Below are positions 24,701 to 37,500 of a stretch of DNA of 64,000 bases, piece by piece. The stretch comes from Mytilus californianus. Taxonomy: Eukaryota > Mollusca > Bivalvia > Mytilida > Mytilidae. The notes below the pieces were generated by a model that saw only the letters and a program-made list of their open reading frames with translations, ran no database searches and was not told the origin of the DNA. Location of the stretch: positions 61,512,995 through 61,576,994 of the forward strand of contig NW_026262690.1 of the NCBI RefSeq assembly GCF_021869535.1, given 5' to 3'. The first letter of the stretch is position 1. Every line of letters starts with the position of its first letter. The translations under genes were made by a program, and so were the position numbers.

Positions 24701-26182
24701 GGTTAATATTTTATTGTGATTCGTCAGAGGTCTCAAATATTATCCGTTACCGTTATTTTTGGTAAGAATTGATTCGTCAAAATCAGTGGATTTTTCATGT
24801 ACATTTTACCGTCATGCACCAAAAATTTGGCAAGATTTTTTAACGTTATTCGTCATGAAGGTACCCCCATTACGAACCTCATATAATTATACATGTATAA
24901 AGCTATAAACTTGTAAAATTTTTGATTTTGTTGTTGTAGGAAAGATACAGTTGTACATGTCTGAAGATGCATCCAACAGAGTTCAACTTCCTAGCTCAGT
25001 CACATGGAAATTATATAGCATCATTCTCTGCATCTAGACCATACAAGATGTGTAAAAGTATAAGATATGAAGGACACAAAGTAATCACATTATTATAATC
25101 ATTATTATACTTGCAAATCATTCATATATTGCCATAATGGTCAATGGTCAAAAAGATTGCCAATGAGACAACTTTCCACCAGAGACCAAATGACGTAGAA
25201 GTTAGCAACTGTAGTCATTCAGCCTTCAACAATGAGTAAATCCCATACATGTACTGCATAGCTAGCTATAAAAATCACAGACATGACAAATGTACAACAA
25301 TATATTAACATCTTATTTTTCCTTATGCTTGGTATTCATTTGGAAATTTCATCTGTCAGCAGGGCCACCCTTAACAAATTCTTTGTTTGATGTTGCCTAC
25401 CCATGCCTGACAAGTTTGGGTAGGTAGGTAGGGATTTTATTTCTTTTTTGGCCAACAACACGAGTTACATGTTTTAGACAAGAAAACAATGTTAGAGCAT
25501 GAATGCAAATACTTGCGGTATTTTTAAACATACCAAATATTAGTGTACTAAAAGATAGTTTAAAGAAGGGTCAATATAGCATTGAAATTACAGTTAAGTA
25601 ATGGTCACATAAATGAATGCCAACATACTTATGCCATACAAAATTCCTAGTATCAATGATGTTGTCATTATAGCATCATAATTTCAGCCAACCTAAATTC
25701 TCACATTTTTTTATATAGAATATACCAGCCATGTGCATGGCTCAACAGGATTTCATGTTAAAATTTGTTACTGACCCATATATATCATTCTGTATCATCA
25801 GTTATTTGATCCAAGAGTGTGGCTTATATCTTCTGTGGAGAAAAATAAACCTTGAAATGTACTAAAACTATTAATTTGATGAAACCAGAAATGATATCCT
25901 ACTTTCGAAAGATGAAAATTAATGCTACATTTCTGATGAATTATTTGTTTTGTCTTGCAGCTTGGAGGATACAAAGTAGGATTTGATATGTCGCCAGATG
26001 GAAGATATATTGTTAGTGGAGATTCTGAAGGGAAATTATACTGTTACAATTACAAAAGTGGACATTTAATCCAGACTTTACATACTCAATTAGATGTTAA
26101 CCTTAATGTAGCTTTTCATCCATTATTACCATCTACATTGGCTTGTTGTGGATGGAATGGTTTTATAGAATTATGGCATTAA
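21784..26182 (+). CDS. WDR25: WD repeat-containing protein 25
   Basis: Five coding exons: 21784-22729, 23056-23225, 23870-24007, 24940-25080 and 25961-26182, giving 538 residues (human WDR25 is about 544). Residues 1-230 are acidic and low-complexity with a short KPWLQRQ stretch. WD40 blades follow: WKAHTGSVSTLKW...SMDTTVKIWN, HSKGIQDGDWN...SYDKSAVVTDIETG, CGKFHPVNENIFLTGS...AWDTRQG, FSTGDLVSRDSADRNIMAWD, and a last blade with LGGYKVGFDMSPDG and FHPLLPSTLACCGWNGFIEL. RDSADR and YEGHK are hallmarks of this family. The ATG follows TTTTGTAG, a likely acceptor of a 5' UTR exon. Intron 1 appears to start with GC; the other introns are GT-AG. The molecular role of WDR25 is poorly defined; related WD40 proteins act in RNA-processing complexes. 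Confidence 0.93.
22730..22731 (+). other. WDR25: GC splice donor of WDR25 intron 1
   Basis: Exon 1 reads ...GAAACAG|GCATGT. Joining at this GC to the acceptor TTTGCAG|GTGTATC keeps the frame (ACA-G|GT-GTA) and gives 15 residues between ETG and KFHP, the same spacing as human WDR25. The nearby GT at 22731-22735 (CAT|GTACAA) would shift the frame into a stop. A weaker GT at 22750 (TATA|GTGTTC) is in phase but would add seven residues. Confidence 0.65.
22816..23040. mobile_element. MITE, TACTGTAAATTC family, copy 2 (WDR25 intron 1)
   Basis: Left end TACTGTAAATTCATAGATTA and right end TATTTCTGAATTTACAGTA are inverted; length is 225 bp. Its right edge stops 15 bp before exon 2, so only the pyrimidine tract and CAG lie outside it, and the intron branch point is probably inside the MITE. 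Confidence 0.8.
24242..24365. mobile_element. short MITE in WDR25 intron 3
   Basis: Ends CAGGGGCGGATCCAG and CTGGATCTGCCACTG are inverted repeats. The interior holds two GGGGGGTTCCAA blocks, and AGATT flanks both sides as a possible target duplication. Length 124 bp, no coding capacity. Confidence 0.75.
24630..24890. repeat. CGTCA/TACCGTTA-rich repeat in WDR25 intron 3
   Basis: Multiple short motifs recur (CTACCGTCAG, CTACCGTTAGCGTCAA, TTACCGTTA, GATTCGTCA, TTACCGTCATG, TTCGTCATG). The edges GGAACGCCCTCTACCG and GGTACCCCCATTACGA suggest a compact repeat element. I do not recognise the family. Confidence 0.4.
25150..25300 (-). mobile_element. reversed 3'-tail repeat in WDR25 intron 4
   Basis: Reads GATTGCCAATGAGACAACTT, CCACCAGAGACCAAATGAC and AGCTAGCTATAAAA. 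This is the reverse complement of the end of the repeat tail at 2560-2705. No coding capacity. Confidence 0.55.
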
Positions 26183-26300
26183 AATATGTTTAGTTATCAG
26201 CTTCTTTTTATTTAATTTCAAAAGTAATATGTTAGTGTATAAAAAATGAGAAATTGGTTATACAGTAAGAATGATTACTAATAAATAGAGGTTCTTGAGA
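26183..26300 (+). terminator. WDR25 3' UTR and poly(A) signal
   Basis: An AATAAA hexamer lies at about 26280, roughly 100 bp after the stop codon. The cleavage site was not determined. Confidence 0.45.
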
Positions 26301-27000
26301 GGCTGTTTTGTTTATCTGACCAAATGTCAAAATTCACAATTTAATGCAATCAAATCTTATCAATTTCTCTTAAGTTTGACAACATTTGAATATTGATTTT
26401 GGAACGTACTAGAGCCAGACAGCTTAAAACTGTTTCCCCACAATAACTTGAGAACTGTTCAACCAATCCTTTTTAATTTCTTATGACAAAATTGAGGTTA
26501 AGATTGATATTGCTGATTTTCAATTTGACTACATGTATTCAGGAATTATGGTCCTTGATTGATGGAAAATAGTGCTTTTGTGTTGTTTTTTGTGTGATTA
26601 CTCGAGAACTGTGTAGCCATACTTTTTAGACTTTTATATGTGTTGTTTTTCATTACAAAATTGAGGTAAATTTCAATTAATTACCAACTTTTCTTTTGTC
26701 TTTCAGGAGTTATGGTCTTTGATTAATTGTAAAATGCAACTTTATGCCTTTCTACATAATAATTTGAAAACTGTTGAACCAATCCCTTTTAAATTTAATA
26801 TGCTGCTTCCCATGACTAAATGGAGGTCAAGATCTATTTTGATGATTTTCTCTTTGCTGCTGAGGAGTAAAGGTACTGAATTGATTATAGAACATGGCCT
26901 TATTCAACCAATTTTTTTTCAAATGTTAATGTTGTTTTTGATGTTAAATGAGGCCATGTGTGTTTTTGACTATTTCTTATTAGGCTAATGTGATTGAAGT
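26300..27000. repeat. three diverged tandem units of about 150 bp
   Basis: Each unit has an (A)ACTTGAGAACTG or ATTTGAAAACTGTTGAACCA segment, ACAAAATTGAGGT, and GGA(A/G)TTATGGTC(C/T)TTGATT. Intergenic, no terminal structure identified. The following 27000-27590 shows nothing recognisable. Confidence 0.5.
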
Positions 27001-27599
27001 TGTGGCCCTTAATTTTTAAATCAATGACACTTGATTTAATACACATAAGGATAACCAGGTTTGCTGTCATTTTACAGTGTTTTTTGTGTTGTGATTTTAT
27101 AATCAATCAGAATTTGTAAAAACCTCTGGCTATGATTGGAGCTTCCTATTTTTTTCTTAAGATAAATCCACATATATTTCATTATATCTGCTAAGTTCAG
27201 TTCTGTCTAGTCATATGTCTTTCTGAGATTTCCATAGGCATCAATGCAAACCTATGTTGCATCAATACTGCCATGAATGTCAACAACAAACATCAATAAA
27301 GCCTTTAGATTTTTAGCTTCAATGGAAGAGAAAATTGAAAATTCATCTATGAGAATCAGAACTTGCCTCTGGATGCCATGTTTTTTTGCTGGATCAGAAT
27401 GAAATGAAATAAATAAAAAGTCCTTGCAATCATTATTTTTGAACATTAAGTTCGGATCATTTTCTTGTCAAGAGATCATATTCTGCTATTATGTTACTCT
27501 TATTTCCACTTTGAATTGATCAAAGTTTTTGTTGCAGTTAGTTGACATGAATAATAATCATTAATACGATCAACTGCTTGAATCATTTTTGTCGAGTCA

Positions 27600-28191
27600 G
27601 AAAGTGAGAGAGGGATAGTGATGTGGTGGCGGCATTAACAAACTTCTTTAAAGCTAATATTTCAGAAGGTAGAAGACCTGGATCCTTCATACTTTGTATA
27701 TATTTGCCTTATGTTATGAAACTTCCATCTGTTATATGTCCATTGTCCTTGACCTCATTTTCATGGTTCAGTGACTACTTGGAAAAAAAAGGTTTTTAGT
27801 ATTCTTGATATCTCTCTTATTATGAGTAATAGGATAACTATATTTTGAATGTGCATACCTTGCAAGGTCCTCATGCCTGTCGGACAGTTTTGATTTGACC
27901 TTAACCTCATTTCATGGATCAGTGAACAAGGTTAAGTTTTCGTGGTCAAGTGCATATCTCAGATACTATAAGCAATAGGTCTACTATATTTGGTGTATGG
28001 AATGATTGTAAGGTGTACATGTCCAACTGACAGGTGTCATCTGACCTTGACCTCATTTTCATGGTTGAGTGGTTCAAGTTAAGTTTTTGTGTTTTGATCT
28101 GTTTTTTTAATACTGTATGCAATAGGTCAACTATATTTGGTGTATGAAAATATTTTAAGATGTACATGTCAGTCTCAATGTTAAGTTTTAA
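27600..28191 (-). repeat. TGTCTCGCC-family tandem repeat, copy 2, part 1 (reverse orientation)
   Basis: Reverse complement of the 9935-10880 repeat: the GTGGTGGCGGC tract at the left, then units with CTTGACCTCATTTTCATGG and GGTGTACATGTC. Interrupted by the TACGACC element and continued at 29460-29905. Confidence 0.65.
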
Positions 28192-29459
28192 TACGACCGC
28201 AAAAAATTTTTTGTGGTCGTATATTGGTATGACGTTGGTGTCGTCATCGTAGTCGTCGTCCGGCGTCGCCGTCCGAAGACACATTAGTTTACCATAAGTT
28301 TAATACCACAAAAGGAAGGTGGGGATTGATTTTGGGGGTTATGGTACCAACACTTAAGGAATTAGGGGCCAAAAAGGGGCCAAAAATAAGCATTTTTGTA
28401 ACTTCCAGACATAACTTGTGTGTAAGTGTATGGATCTCTCTGACATTGTACCACAAGGTTTCATATCACAAAGGGAATGCTGGGATTGATTTTGGGGGTA
28501 ATTGCCTCCAAATTTTAGGAATTAGAGGCCAAAAAGGGGCAAAAAACAAGCATTTTTCTAGATTCATGACAATAACTTGTGTGTAAGTGTATGGATCTTT
28601 ATGAAATTGTACTACAAGGTTCCATATCACAAAGGGAAAGCTGGAATTGAGTTTTGGGGTAATTGCCCAAAAAGTTTAGGAATAAGGGGCCAACATGGGG
28701 CCAAAAATTAGCATTTTTCTAGTTTCCAGACAATAACTTGTGTTCAAGTGTATGGATCTCTCTGAAATTGTACTGCAAGGTACCATACCACAAAGGGAAG
28801 GCTGGGATTGATTTTTGGGGTAATTCTCTCAAAATTTTAGTAATTAGGGGCCATAAAAGGGCAAAAAACAAGCATTTTTCTAGTTTTATGACAATAACTT
28901 GTAAGTGTATGGATCTTTATGAAACTGTACTGCAAGGTTCCATATCACAAAGGGAAAGCTGGGTTTGAGTTTGGGGGTAATTGCCCGAAACGTTTAGGAA
29001 TTTGGGGCCAAAAAGGGGCAAAAAAACAAGCATTTTTCTAGTTTCCAGACAATAACTTGTGTTCAAGTGTATGGATCTCTCTGAAATTGTACTGCAAGGT
29101 ACCATACCACAAAGTGAAGGCTGAGATTGAGTTTGGGGGTGATGAATCATAAGGGGGTTCAAAAAATTTGGGGGGGGGGGGGGATTTTTTTTTCTTTAAA
29201 ATATTCCATTTTAAATTGGTTATTTCTGATTTATATATAAAAGCAAATAATAATGATATGGTTTGAATAGGTAAATTAAAAAATTTTAAGTTCTTAGACC
29301 ACTTTCATTCTATGTCAGAAACCTATGCTGTGTCAAATATTTAATTACAATCCAAATTCAGTGCTGTATCAAGCTTGAGTGTTGTGTCCATACTTGCCCC
29401 AACTGTTCAGGGTTCGACCCCTGCGGTCGTATCAAGCTGTGCCCCAGCGGAGCATTTTA
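28192..29459 (-). mobile_element. TACGACC-family hairpin element, short copy
   Basis: 1268 bp nested in another repeat at a T run. TACGACCGCA lies at its left edge and TGCGGTCGTA at 29422-29431, then the GCTGTGCC...GCGGAGC arm and CATTTTA. It holds about six units of about 150 bp and a long G/T homopolymer tract, but lacks the 36-bp and 130-bp arrays of the long copy. Comparison places those arrays between AATGATATGGT and the shared TTTAAGTTCTTAGACCAC segment. Confidence 0.75.
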
Positions 29460-29905
29460 TTGTGTTTTGGTCTGTTTTTCTTGACCTCATTTTCATGGTT
29501 CATTGATCAATGTTAAGTTTTCCTGGTTAAGTTTGTTTCATAGATACTATGTACAATAGGTCAACTATATTTAAAGCATAGAATGATTGTAAGGTGTACA
29601 TGACTGTCTGGCAGAGTTCATCTGACCTTGACCTCATTTTCATGGTTCTTTGCTCAGTATAAAGTTTTTATGGTTTGGTCTGTTTCTTGTATACTATAAG
29701 CAATAGATCAACTATATTTGGTGTATGGAATGATTTTAAGGTGTACATGTATTTCCAGCTTGGTTTATCTGACCTTGACCTCATTTTCTTTGATCATGTT
29801 AAGTTTATGTGATACTTGTAGTAAAACTTTATATTTAGGACTATCAACATAAAATCAATGGTCAGCAAAGCAGGCGAGACATTTCAGCGTGTGCACTCTT
29901 GTTTT
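29460..29905 (-). repeat. TGTCTCGCC-family tandem repeat, copy 2, part 2
   Basis: Continues the interrupted repeat and ends CAGGCGAGACATTTCAGCGT followed by GTGCACTCTTGTTTT, the reverse complement of the start of copy 1 at 9935. Confidence 0.65.
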
Positions 29906-32900
29906 CCATTCTATTTGTTCCTGTAGAATGCATCAAATAATAAAAAGCTCAAAGCAATAATGAAAAAGACCAATTTAATTTAATTTTTTATTATTTTCCT
30001 TCAAAATGTAACATGCAAATATACATATAATTAAAATATGAAAAACATGGTCATTACAAATTAATTTGGGTAGGTAAGAACCCTGTCAATAAATTAACCT
30101 CATTTACATATACAATTAAATGACCTCTTTTCTGCACAACATATAAATCTATGATTCTTAAGTGTCTAAACATTGTTCTCAACATTAGTCAACCTTATTG
30201 ACAAGGATCTTGTCATCTATCATCTACACAAACCACTTCACTAATACGATACAATACCACACATAGGTTTGGGTAGTATTGTTGTTTTACATGAGCTTGT
30301 TACTGATCATGCGTAATTTTTTCCCAAAAAACAAGCATCAGGGTACAAGCTTAACACAATTTATCCATTACTGAGGCCATTTTGAATTTTCAATCAGTAG
30401 AAAAGTAGCATTAATTGGTTTAACCAATAAATTAAGACTCAGAAAATCAGAATCAAGAATATTCTTTCATGGTTATGTTTTTCATTTAATTTTAACAAAA
30501 TGAAGAATTTTATTTACCACAATCCTACAGAATTAGCAATATTTCTTTACATCTGACTATCATATTACATTGTACTTATGATATTTGCTCTCTTGTAAAT
30601 TTTTTAAGCTTATTTTTTGGTTCCCTTTTGGATCTAAAGAAAATACTTCATTTATATAAAAAAAACCAAAAAAACACACACACACACAACAAAATCACGA
30701 CATGTTTATTCAGTCAGAGATTTTTTTTCTCTACTTCTTCAAGGATTTGTTTTGTGATCACAATATCTATTGTCTATACAAATCCTTGATTTCTTGGGAA
30801 AAAAAACCTTTTACCCATTGCAATCTTGTTTGCTTAACCAAAAAAGCAGATCACTACGAAATTTTACAAATATATATATTTGCCCTATACTTTTTGAACT
30901 TGCATTTGAGAGTATTTTACTTGCATAATTTTAAAGGTAGATACCAGCCCAATTTTAAAACTATCAAGTCCACAATTTTTCATTTTGTCACTTATGAAGT
31001 CTATAGTTTTTTTTTTAAAAACAAAATAGAGTAGCAATACAAAATTTCTTTGACAATTTCTAATATTAATCCTCAAAATTTTAAACTTGAAAAATTTATT
31101 ATATTTATGATTTTATTTTAAATAATTTCATACATAAATATTTTAAAATCTATAGATGTATGACAATTCAATGTTTCATTATATTACTATCGGTAAGCCA
31201 ACTGCCCATGTTAGAATGATAAATGAATGGTAGAGTAGAGAATGGAAACAGGGAGTGTGTCAAAGAGACAACAACCTGACCAAAGGGCAGAAAACAGCCC
31301 AAGGTTACCAATGGGTCTTCAACGTGGTACATGGTTTGGAAGCTTACAAATTGTCTGACATTTTACATAGATTCACCAATAAATTTTCCATTCAAGTCCT
31401 CAATTCAAAGAACACATATATTATAGGTTGCAGTGTACAAATAAATCGAGATATAAGAATACAAGCAATTTTAAATCAAATACACTGCAAAAGAATACAT
31501 TTGTAAAAATAAAAAATATTAAGATGCCCATTTATTCCAATAGAAAAGCAGATTTAGACAAATAATGTTTCCTACTATTACATACATCCATACTTAAGCT
31601 AAAGGAAAAAAAAAAAATTCATGTATTTCACTGGTTCAACTGTTTAAAAATAAATTTACCAAAAGTGAATATGGTGTATCATAAGAGGATCTAGACGGGA
31701 TTTACAAAATTGAGAATACCGGTAATAGGTAAATAAAAAGAGAAGAACAGGAAATAAAAATTTAAGAATATTTAAAAAAAAAAATCAGGAATAGAGAATA
31801 ATGGAGTGATAAAATATAAAGAACAGAAAATACAAGTAATGAGCAAAATATTATAAAGAAGAGAGAAATAAGGCCTAAAAAAATAAAGAATAAAGAGATG
31901 AATACCCCATCCAGACCCTCAATATTAATTTTGGCATCTTGTAATTTTGATTCACATGTGAAATTGGTTGTCAGTTGAATTACAGTGATGTGTAAGACTT
32001 TTTAGAATATTACCCAACAAAACAAATGAAGGCTTTTCCATGTCAATTGAAGGAATGCAATACATTTTGCAACAGATCACCTATTATAGAGGATACAATT
32101 TTGCATATAAACCTCAATACCTTAATTTCAAGAAGAAATGAAGGACAGATAAGGAACTCCACTCCTTTGATGCAGGTTTTAAAATTTAAATGTTTCTAAA
32201 TGTTATGTAATGGTACCTAAAAACATTGGATGATCCATTGAATAAGTTAAAGAAGATTAAAATATATCACATCAAATTTTATGTTCAACTGAGTGTTAGT
32301 ACTTTTAGGTGAAAATAGATTTAAGAGTTTGACACATAAACTTTTTCTTCAAGATCTCCATGTTAGAGCAAAAATGATTGGATAGAAATATGCAAATTAT
32401 GATTTCCTTCCTATTTACTGGTTAAATTAATTTGTTCATAAAACATGACTTTTCTGCTATTTTGAACAATGTTTTAAGTCAACAGTTTACATATTAATTA
32501 TTAAATTCCTACTTTTTATTTACATTAATATGCACCTTATATATACAATATACAGTGAGCAATAAACAGTCGTGGTTGTAATATCTACCTGAGAAAATAA
32601 ATTAATGTGAGATTTTCTTTCCACTAAATATTTGCACAACAGATAACTGGTGTTCACAGTAATAGCACTTGATCATTGAAGGTAAAGGAGGCATGATTAT
32701 TATTTGCCCTTTAAGTACCTTAATAAGGGTAGGTTAACCGTTACTGGCAAATTTTTTTCATCCATGCAACTTGATAAAAAACCAATCTGTCCAAGTTATT
32801 ACAAATATTTAACTTATTCTCATTGTAAATTGAAATAAAATCACTGTTTACACCAATGGGAATTTTTCTCAATACATGTTTATCTTTTTCAACTGTAATG

Positions 32901-34568
32901 GCCATTCAACAGCAACTGCAAGGATTCTGACATAAATTCTAAAACATATGTCATGTTTTTTTTTATCAAGACACACACTGAAAAGTCTTGTCTGCTTTAC
33001 TGATTATGACTGAATTTCATGTTTAGTCTTTAAGATCAGAGTTTTACTACAGGTACCACATACCGGTAAACTTTTATTTATGGTTAACAATTAAAATGAG
33101 GTCAGGGTCAGATGAACCCTGCTAGACAGACTGGTACATTCCATATATCAAATATAGATGACCGATTGCTTATAGTTTGTGAGAAAGAGATGCACTATGT
33201 TTAAAAAAATTATTATCTAACTATTAATCTCTAAATGCTGAAATATATATGATTATTCACACAAATCATAGCACCAAATCATGAAGCTATAAGCTGAGAG
33301 TTTTTAAGCACTTTATATGAGTTTGCTGGCGATAATATCAAATAAATATCTGTAAAAATATGAAAGGAAAACATAATAGTTAAGGCTTGGAACAGTATAC
33401 AGCCAAATAAAATGTTAAAACAAGAATCATGTGCATGTTTGACATAAAATCAACAGACATATCTAATCTGTTTTTGGTTCTCAAAACTTTCTCATATCTA
33501 ATGTCTGAAATTAGGTTATTATCAAAGATAAAATATTATGTTCAACACTTTCCCATATATTATATTTGATAAAAAAAAACACTACCAAGAAATTCAACAA
33601 CTGATATACTGTCAGAAAGAAAAAAACATCAATATGTTCACATTTCATATCTACAAAAAAAAAAATTCAAATGAATAAATTTTGGAATAATAAAATCTTC
33701 CTACCTACCCTATTCATACTCAGGTTGGTAAAAGGAAACACAACCTATTTTTTACTTGGCCATAAATAATTTATTTTTCCAATTTCATTCTGACCTAGTA
33801 ATACTAGTCATGTTGAATAAGTACTATCCAATATGAATTAAGTGTTACCAAATAATCCAGAACAGATTTTGATTCATCATTCTGTACTTTCCATTTACAG
33901 AGGGATGCATGTGAGAAAATGAAAATATTCGGCTAATTTAAGTGATTTTTTCATACTAAATAAATAACAATAATCAATATTTACAATTTAAATACACAAA
34001 AGTCTGTATTTCAAGGAAACAAAAAATGACAATGAATAGGTGATTTACAAAAATAAAATTTGAATTAAATCACATATTTCAACCCTATAATTAGGCTGTT
34101 TTAAACATATATAACAAATAATTAAGCTATGGTAGGTGAGGTTATTAAGAAGAAAAAATAGAAGTGTCAGAATGCCTTTTAAAGTCAACCCATAATATAT
34201 ACATATTATAATTTTTTTGTTCTTTAAGCAATCCCAATAACTTTTCATTATAAAGTTGTAGAGATATTTCCTTAGTTTAGTTTTTCTTTGAAATACAACT
34301 TCAAAGATTGGAAAATATCCTCACTACTCAACAAAACTTATCATTCCACATTTCAAAAGATTCTGAAATCATATACAAATTCTGATAATGGTAACTGAAT
34401 TGAATGATACTTTGTGAAAATATCTCTTTATCAAACTGATGAAATTATACACCTGAGAGTATTCTGACAAAATTAGTACTATAAATTTAATCAACGGTTA
34501 TCATTATAAAACCATTCACCATCTATTACATCAGTATAAAGAATTGTATAAAACAAGCTGTTCAAATT
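29906..34568 (-). other. A+T-rich stretch downstream of atlastin, possible long 3' UTR
   Basis: No conserved frame in 4.6 kb. It directly follows the atlastin stop in transcript sense. A minus-strand AATAAA lies near 29985, and other hexamers are scattered. A TGTCTCGCC-family fragment at 32960-33200 (AATGAGGTCAGGGTCAGATG) shows that at least part is transposon-derived. UTR status is inferred. Confidence 0.35.
30739..30789. repeat. inverted pair TCAAGGATTTGT / ACAAATCCTTGA
   Basis: Same 12-base arms as the palindrome at 13051-13082, here 27 bases apart. The recurrence at two sites suggests ends or a core of a small repeat family. Confidence 0.55.
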
Positions 34569-37500
34569 TTAGTCACTTTTAGGTCTTGAATTCTGTCGTA
34601 CTGCTTGTTTTGCTGTCTGTTTAAAACCTTGCTGTACTGCTTGGGTATAAATTTGAAATAACGCCTGAAATAAAAAATAAATTTATGAGATCATTCATTG
34701 GTATTTTCATCTGTTATAGGATTTTCTTAGGAGTGATTGGTAGATTGGTTCTATTCTGACAACAATAATTAGGTATTGAAATCAATACTGCTCATGTAAA
34801 ACAGCCAGTTTATGGGGATTTACCATAGATTTACCAAGGTTACACCAGAACAATTTGACATTTGTTTAAAATACTCCTTAATCATATTCAAATATAACAT
34901 AACATTTGCAAGAAAATAAGTGAACACATTTATGATTTTTTCCAAAAATTTCAGTCAACGAATCATGATAAGTCATAGCATAAAATATGCTGAACTGATA
35001 AGAAATGAGGTTAATGCTTGATTGATTGACTGATTGACTTACATTGCCTCTGCACAAAAATGTTATATCACATGGAGGAGAATAATGCAACAGCACACCA
35101 ACTACCATTAGTCTAATAAAAATGCTGATTTAGTTTCTAAGAAAACTTAACAGTTTAAAAACTTGAGGGCATATGATACAGTTACAGGGGAGGTAATGAC
35201 GTTGCTAATGTAAAATGTTATTTTTTGAAAGGTCAAACTGTGAAATATAGGGTAAATATGCATTTTTCGACTGATTTTATTCATTAGCTTGAAACATGTT
35301 CATGGACCCTTCATTTTTAAAATGACATTTGGCCAGATTATGTATCACAATTATTTGTACCAATTTTTATAAAAAAATCACAGATGAATTTTTCTTAAAT
35401 TGGGAAAAAAATACAGCAAAAAATGCTGTTTTTTTCTACAATCATGAAAAAATGATAGAAATATATTGTTTTCAAAGAATTGTTTCACAAACTTAGGGTA
35501 GACTTATGTAAAGACGATATTCCAAATGTTTTTACAAAAATCCAATGGTGATGATTATCTTTTGAAACAAATAAATGGGGAATGTGTCCATGGAACACAG
35601 ATGATGCCCCCGCTTGCATATCATATAAAGTTATAAAGGCATATAACTGAAGAACAGTAAAAGTGACACTACCCAAATGTGTACTTGATCTGAGTTTTGT
35701 GGTAATAAGTATTGTGTATAAGTTTTATAACATTTGGTTGAAGTAAACCTAAGTTAGAGAACAGAAACAAAAAATTCAGCAATGTTTCCGTTTGTAAAGG
35801 GGCATAACTCTAGAACAGTAAAAGTGACACCACCAAAATTCATACTTGATCTGTGTTTTGTAGTAATAAGTATTGTGTATAAGTTTCATAATATTTGGTT
35901 GAGGCTAACTAAAGTTAGAGAACAGAAACGAAAAATTTAGCAATTTCCATTTGCAAAGGGGCATAACTCTAGAACGGTTAAAGTGACGCCACCAAAATTC
36001 AAACTTGATCTGTGTTTTGTAGTAATAAGCATTGTGTATAATTTTCATAACATTTGGTTGAGGCAAACTTAAGTTAGAGAACGGAAACGAAAAATTCAGC
36101 AATTTTTCCTTTTGTAAAGGGGCATAACTCTAGAACGGTTAAAGTGACACCACCAAAATTCAAACTTGATCTGTGTTTTGCGGTAATAAGCATTGTGTAT
36201 AAGTTTCATAATATTTGGTTGAGGCAAACTAAAGTTAGAGAAAGGAAACCAACTTTGGGACGTACGTACATACAGACGAGGGTAAAACTTAATGGCCCCT
36301 CCGCTACGGCAGGGAACAAAAAGTTAGATGTGTCTGTTCAAAGGATAGAAATGTCATAGAAACCAAAATTTTGAGTAAATGTCTAAAATTTCGACCCCAT
36401 TTATCTCTAAAAGTAGCATATGAAGGTATATTTTTTATTGCATATTTGAATTAACTTAATTAAAAATAGCTTGTATGCAAATTTTCGTCAAAAAATTACT
36501 GTGGGATCAAAACAGTATTGTATGCCCTTAAGTCAATAAAGCATGGCCAAGGGGGCCAACCCTCATACTCATTGTCTCATAGCTTAAATGAAAGGGTGCT
36601 AATGCAACAGCATATCAAATATCAATGGTGTAGTTGTGACCCCTATAAAGTGTTAACCGAATTCAGGCTTGTATAGTCCGCGATTTTATCCTCCAAAATT
36701 AAACCTGCCAGACAGGGGTGCGGATTATAGAGTATGATAAGCAAGAATTAAGAGAAAAATTTGATTTTGCAAGGTTTGTTTACGTTCAGCCATGTTTGTT
36801 ATTGAAATTGTAGAGGGTGCCCTTATCATTTTCAAAACTAATATTTTACCTAATCCATATGAATGTGCAATTTTAATTCAAAATCCATTATAAAGTGATT
36901 AATTTCAAAATTAAATGCTTCATTACAAATTTCTTGTTTCTTTTCACAGCATTGTATAACATAAACTGGAAACCAATTGTATTTAACGGAATGAAAAAAG
37001 TGTATAAGTTAGCAGGGAACAGTTACAAAAAGTTTTTTTACATGAATTCTCCTGGCAAGAAGGGGGTACAGACAATGTACCAGTGGTAACTACAGAAGAC
37101 GGATTACATAGTGTCATAAAGAAGTCTATTAGAAACACAAAAAACAAGAATGTGTCCATAGTACACGGATGCCCAACTCGCACTATCATTTTCTATGTTC
37201 AGTGGACTGTGAAATTGGGGTCAAAACTCTAATTTGGCATTAAAATTAGAAAGAATATATCAAAGGGAACATGTGTACTAAGTTTCAAGTTGATTGGACT
37301 TCAACTTCATCAAAAACAACCTTGACCAAAAACTTTAATCTGAAGCGGGACAGATGGACAGATGGACGAACGGACGGACGAACTAACGGATGCACAGACC
37401 AGTAAACATAATGCCCCTACTACTATCGTAGGTGGGGGCATAAAAAATTCAATATCTTCAAACTCATTAGTGCATAAATTATAAGTAGATTTGATAGATG

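Noticed and set aside
28326-28968. Plus-strand frames of 76-86 codons with similar sequences
   Set aside because: Translations of the 150-bp tandem units of the TACGACC element.
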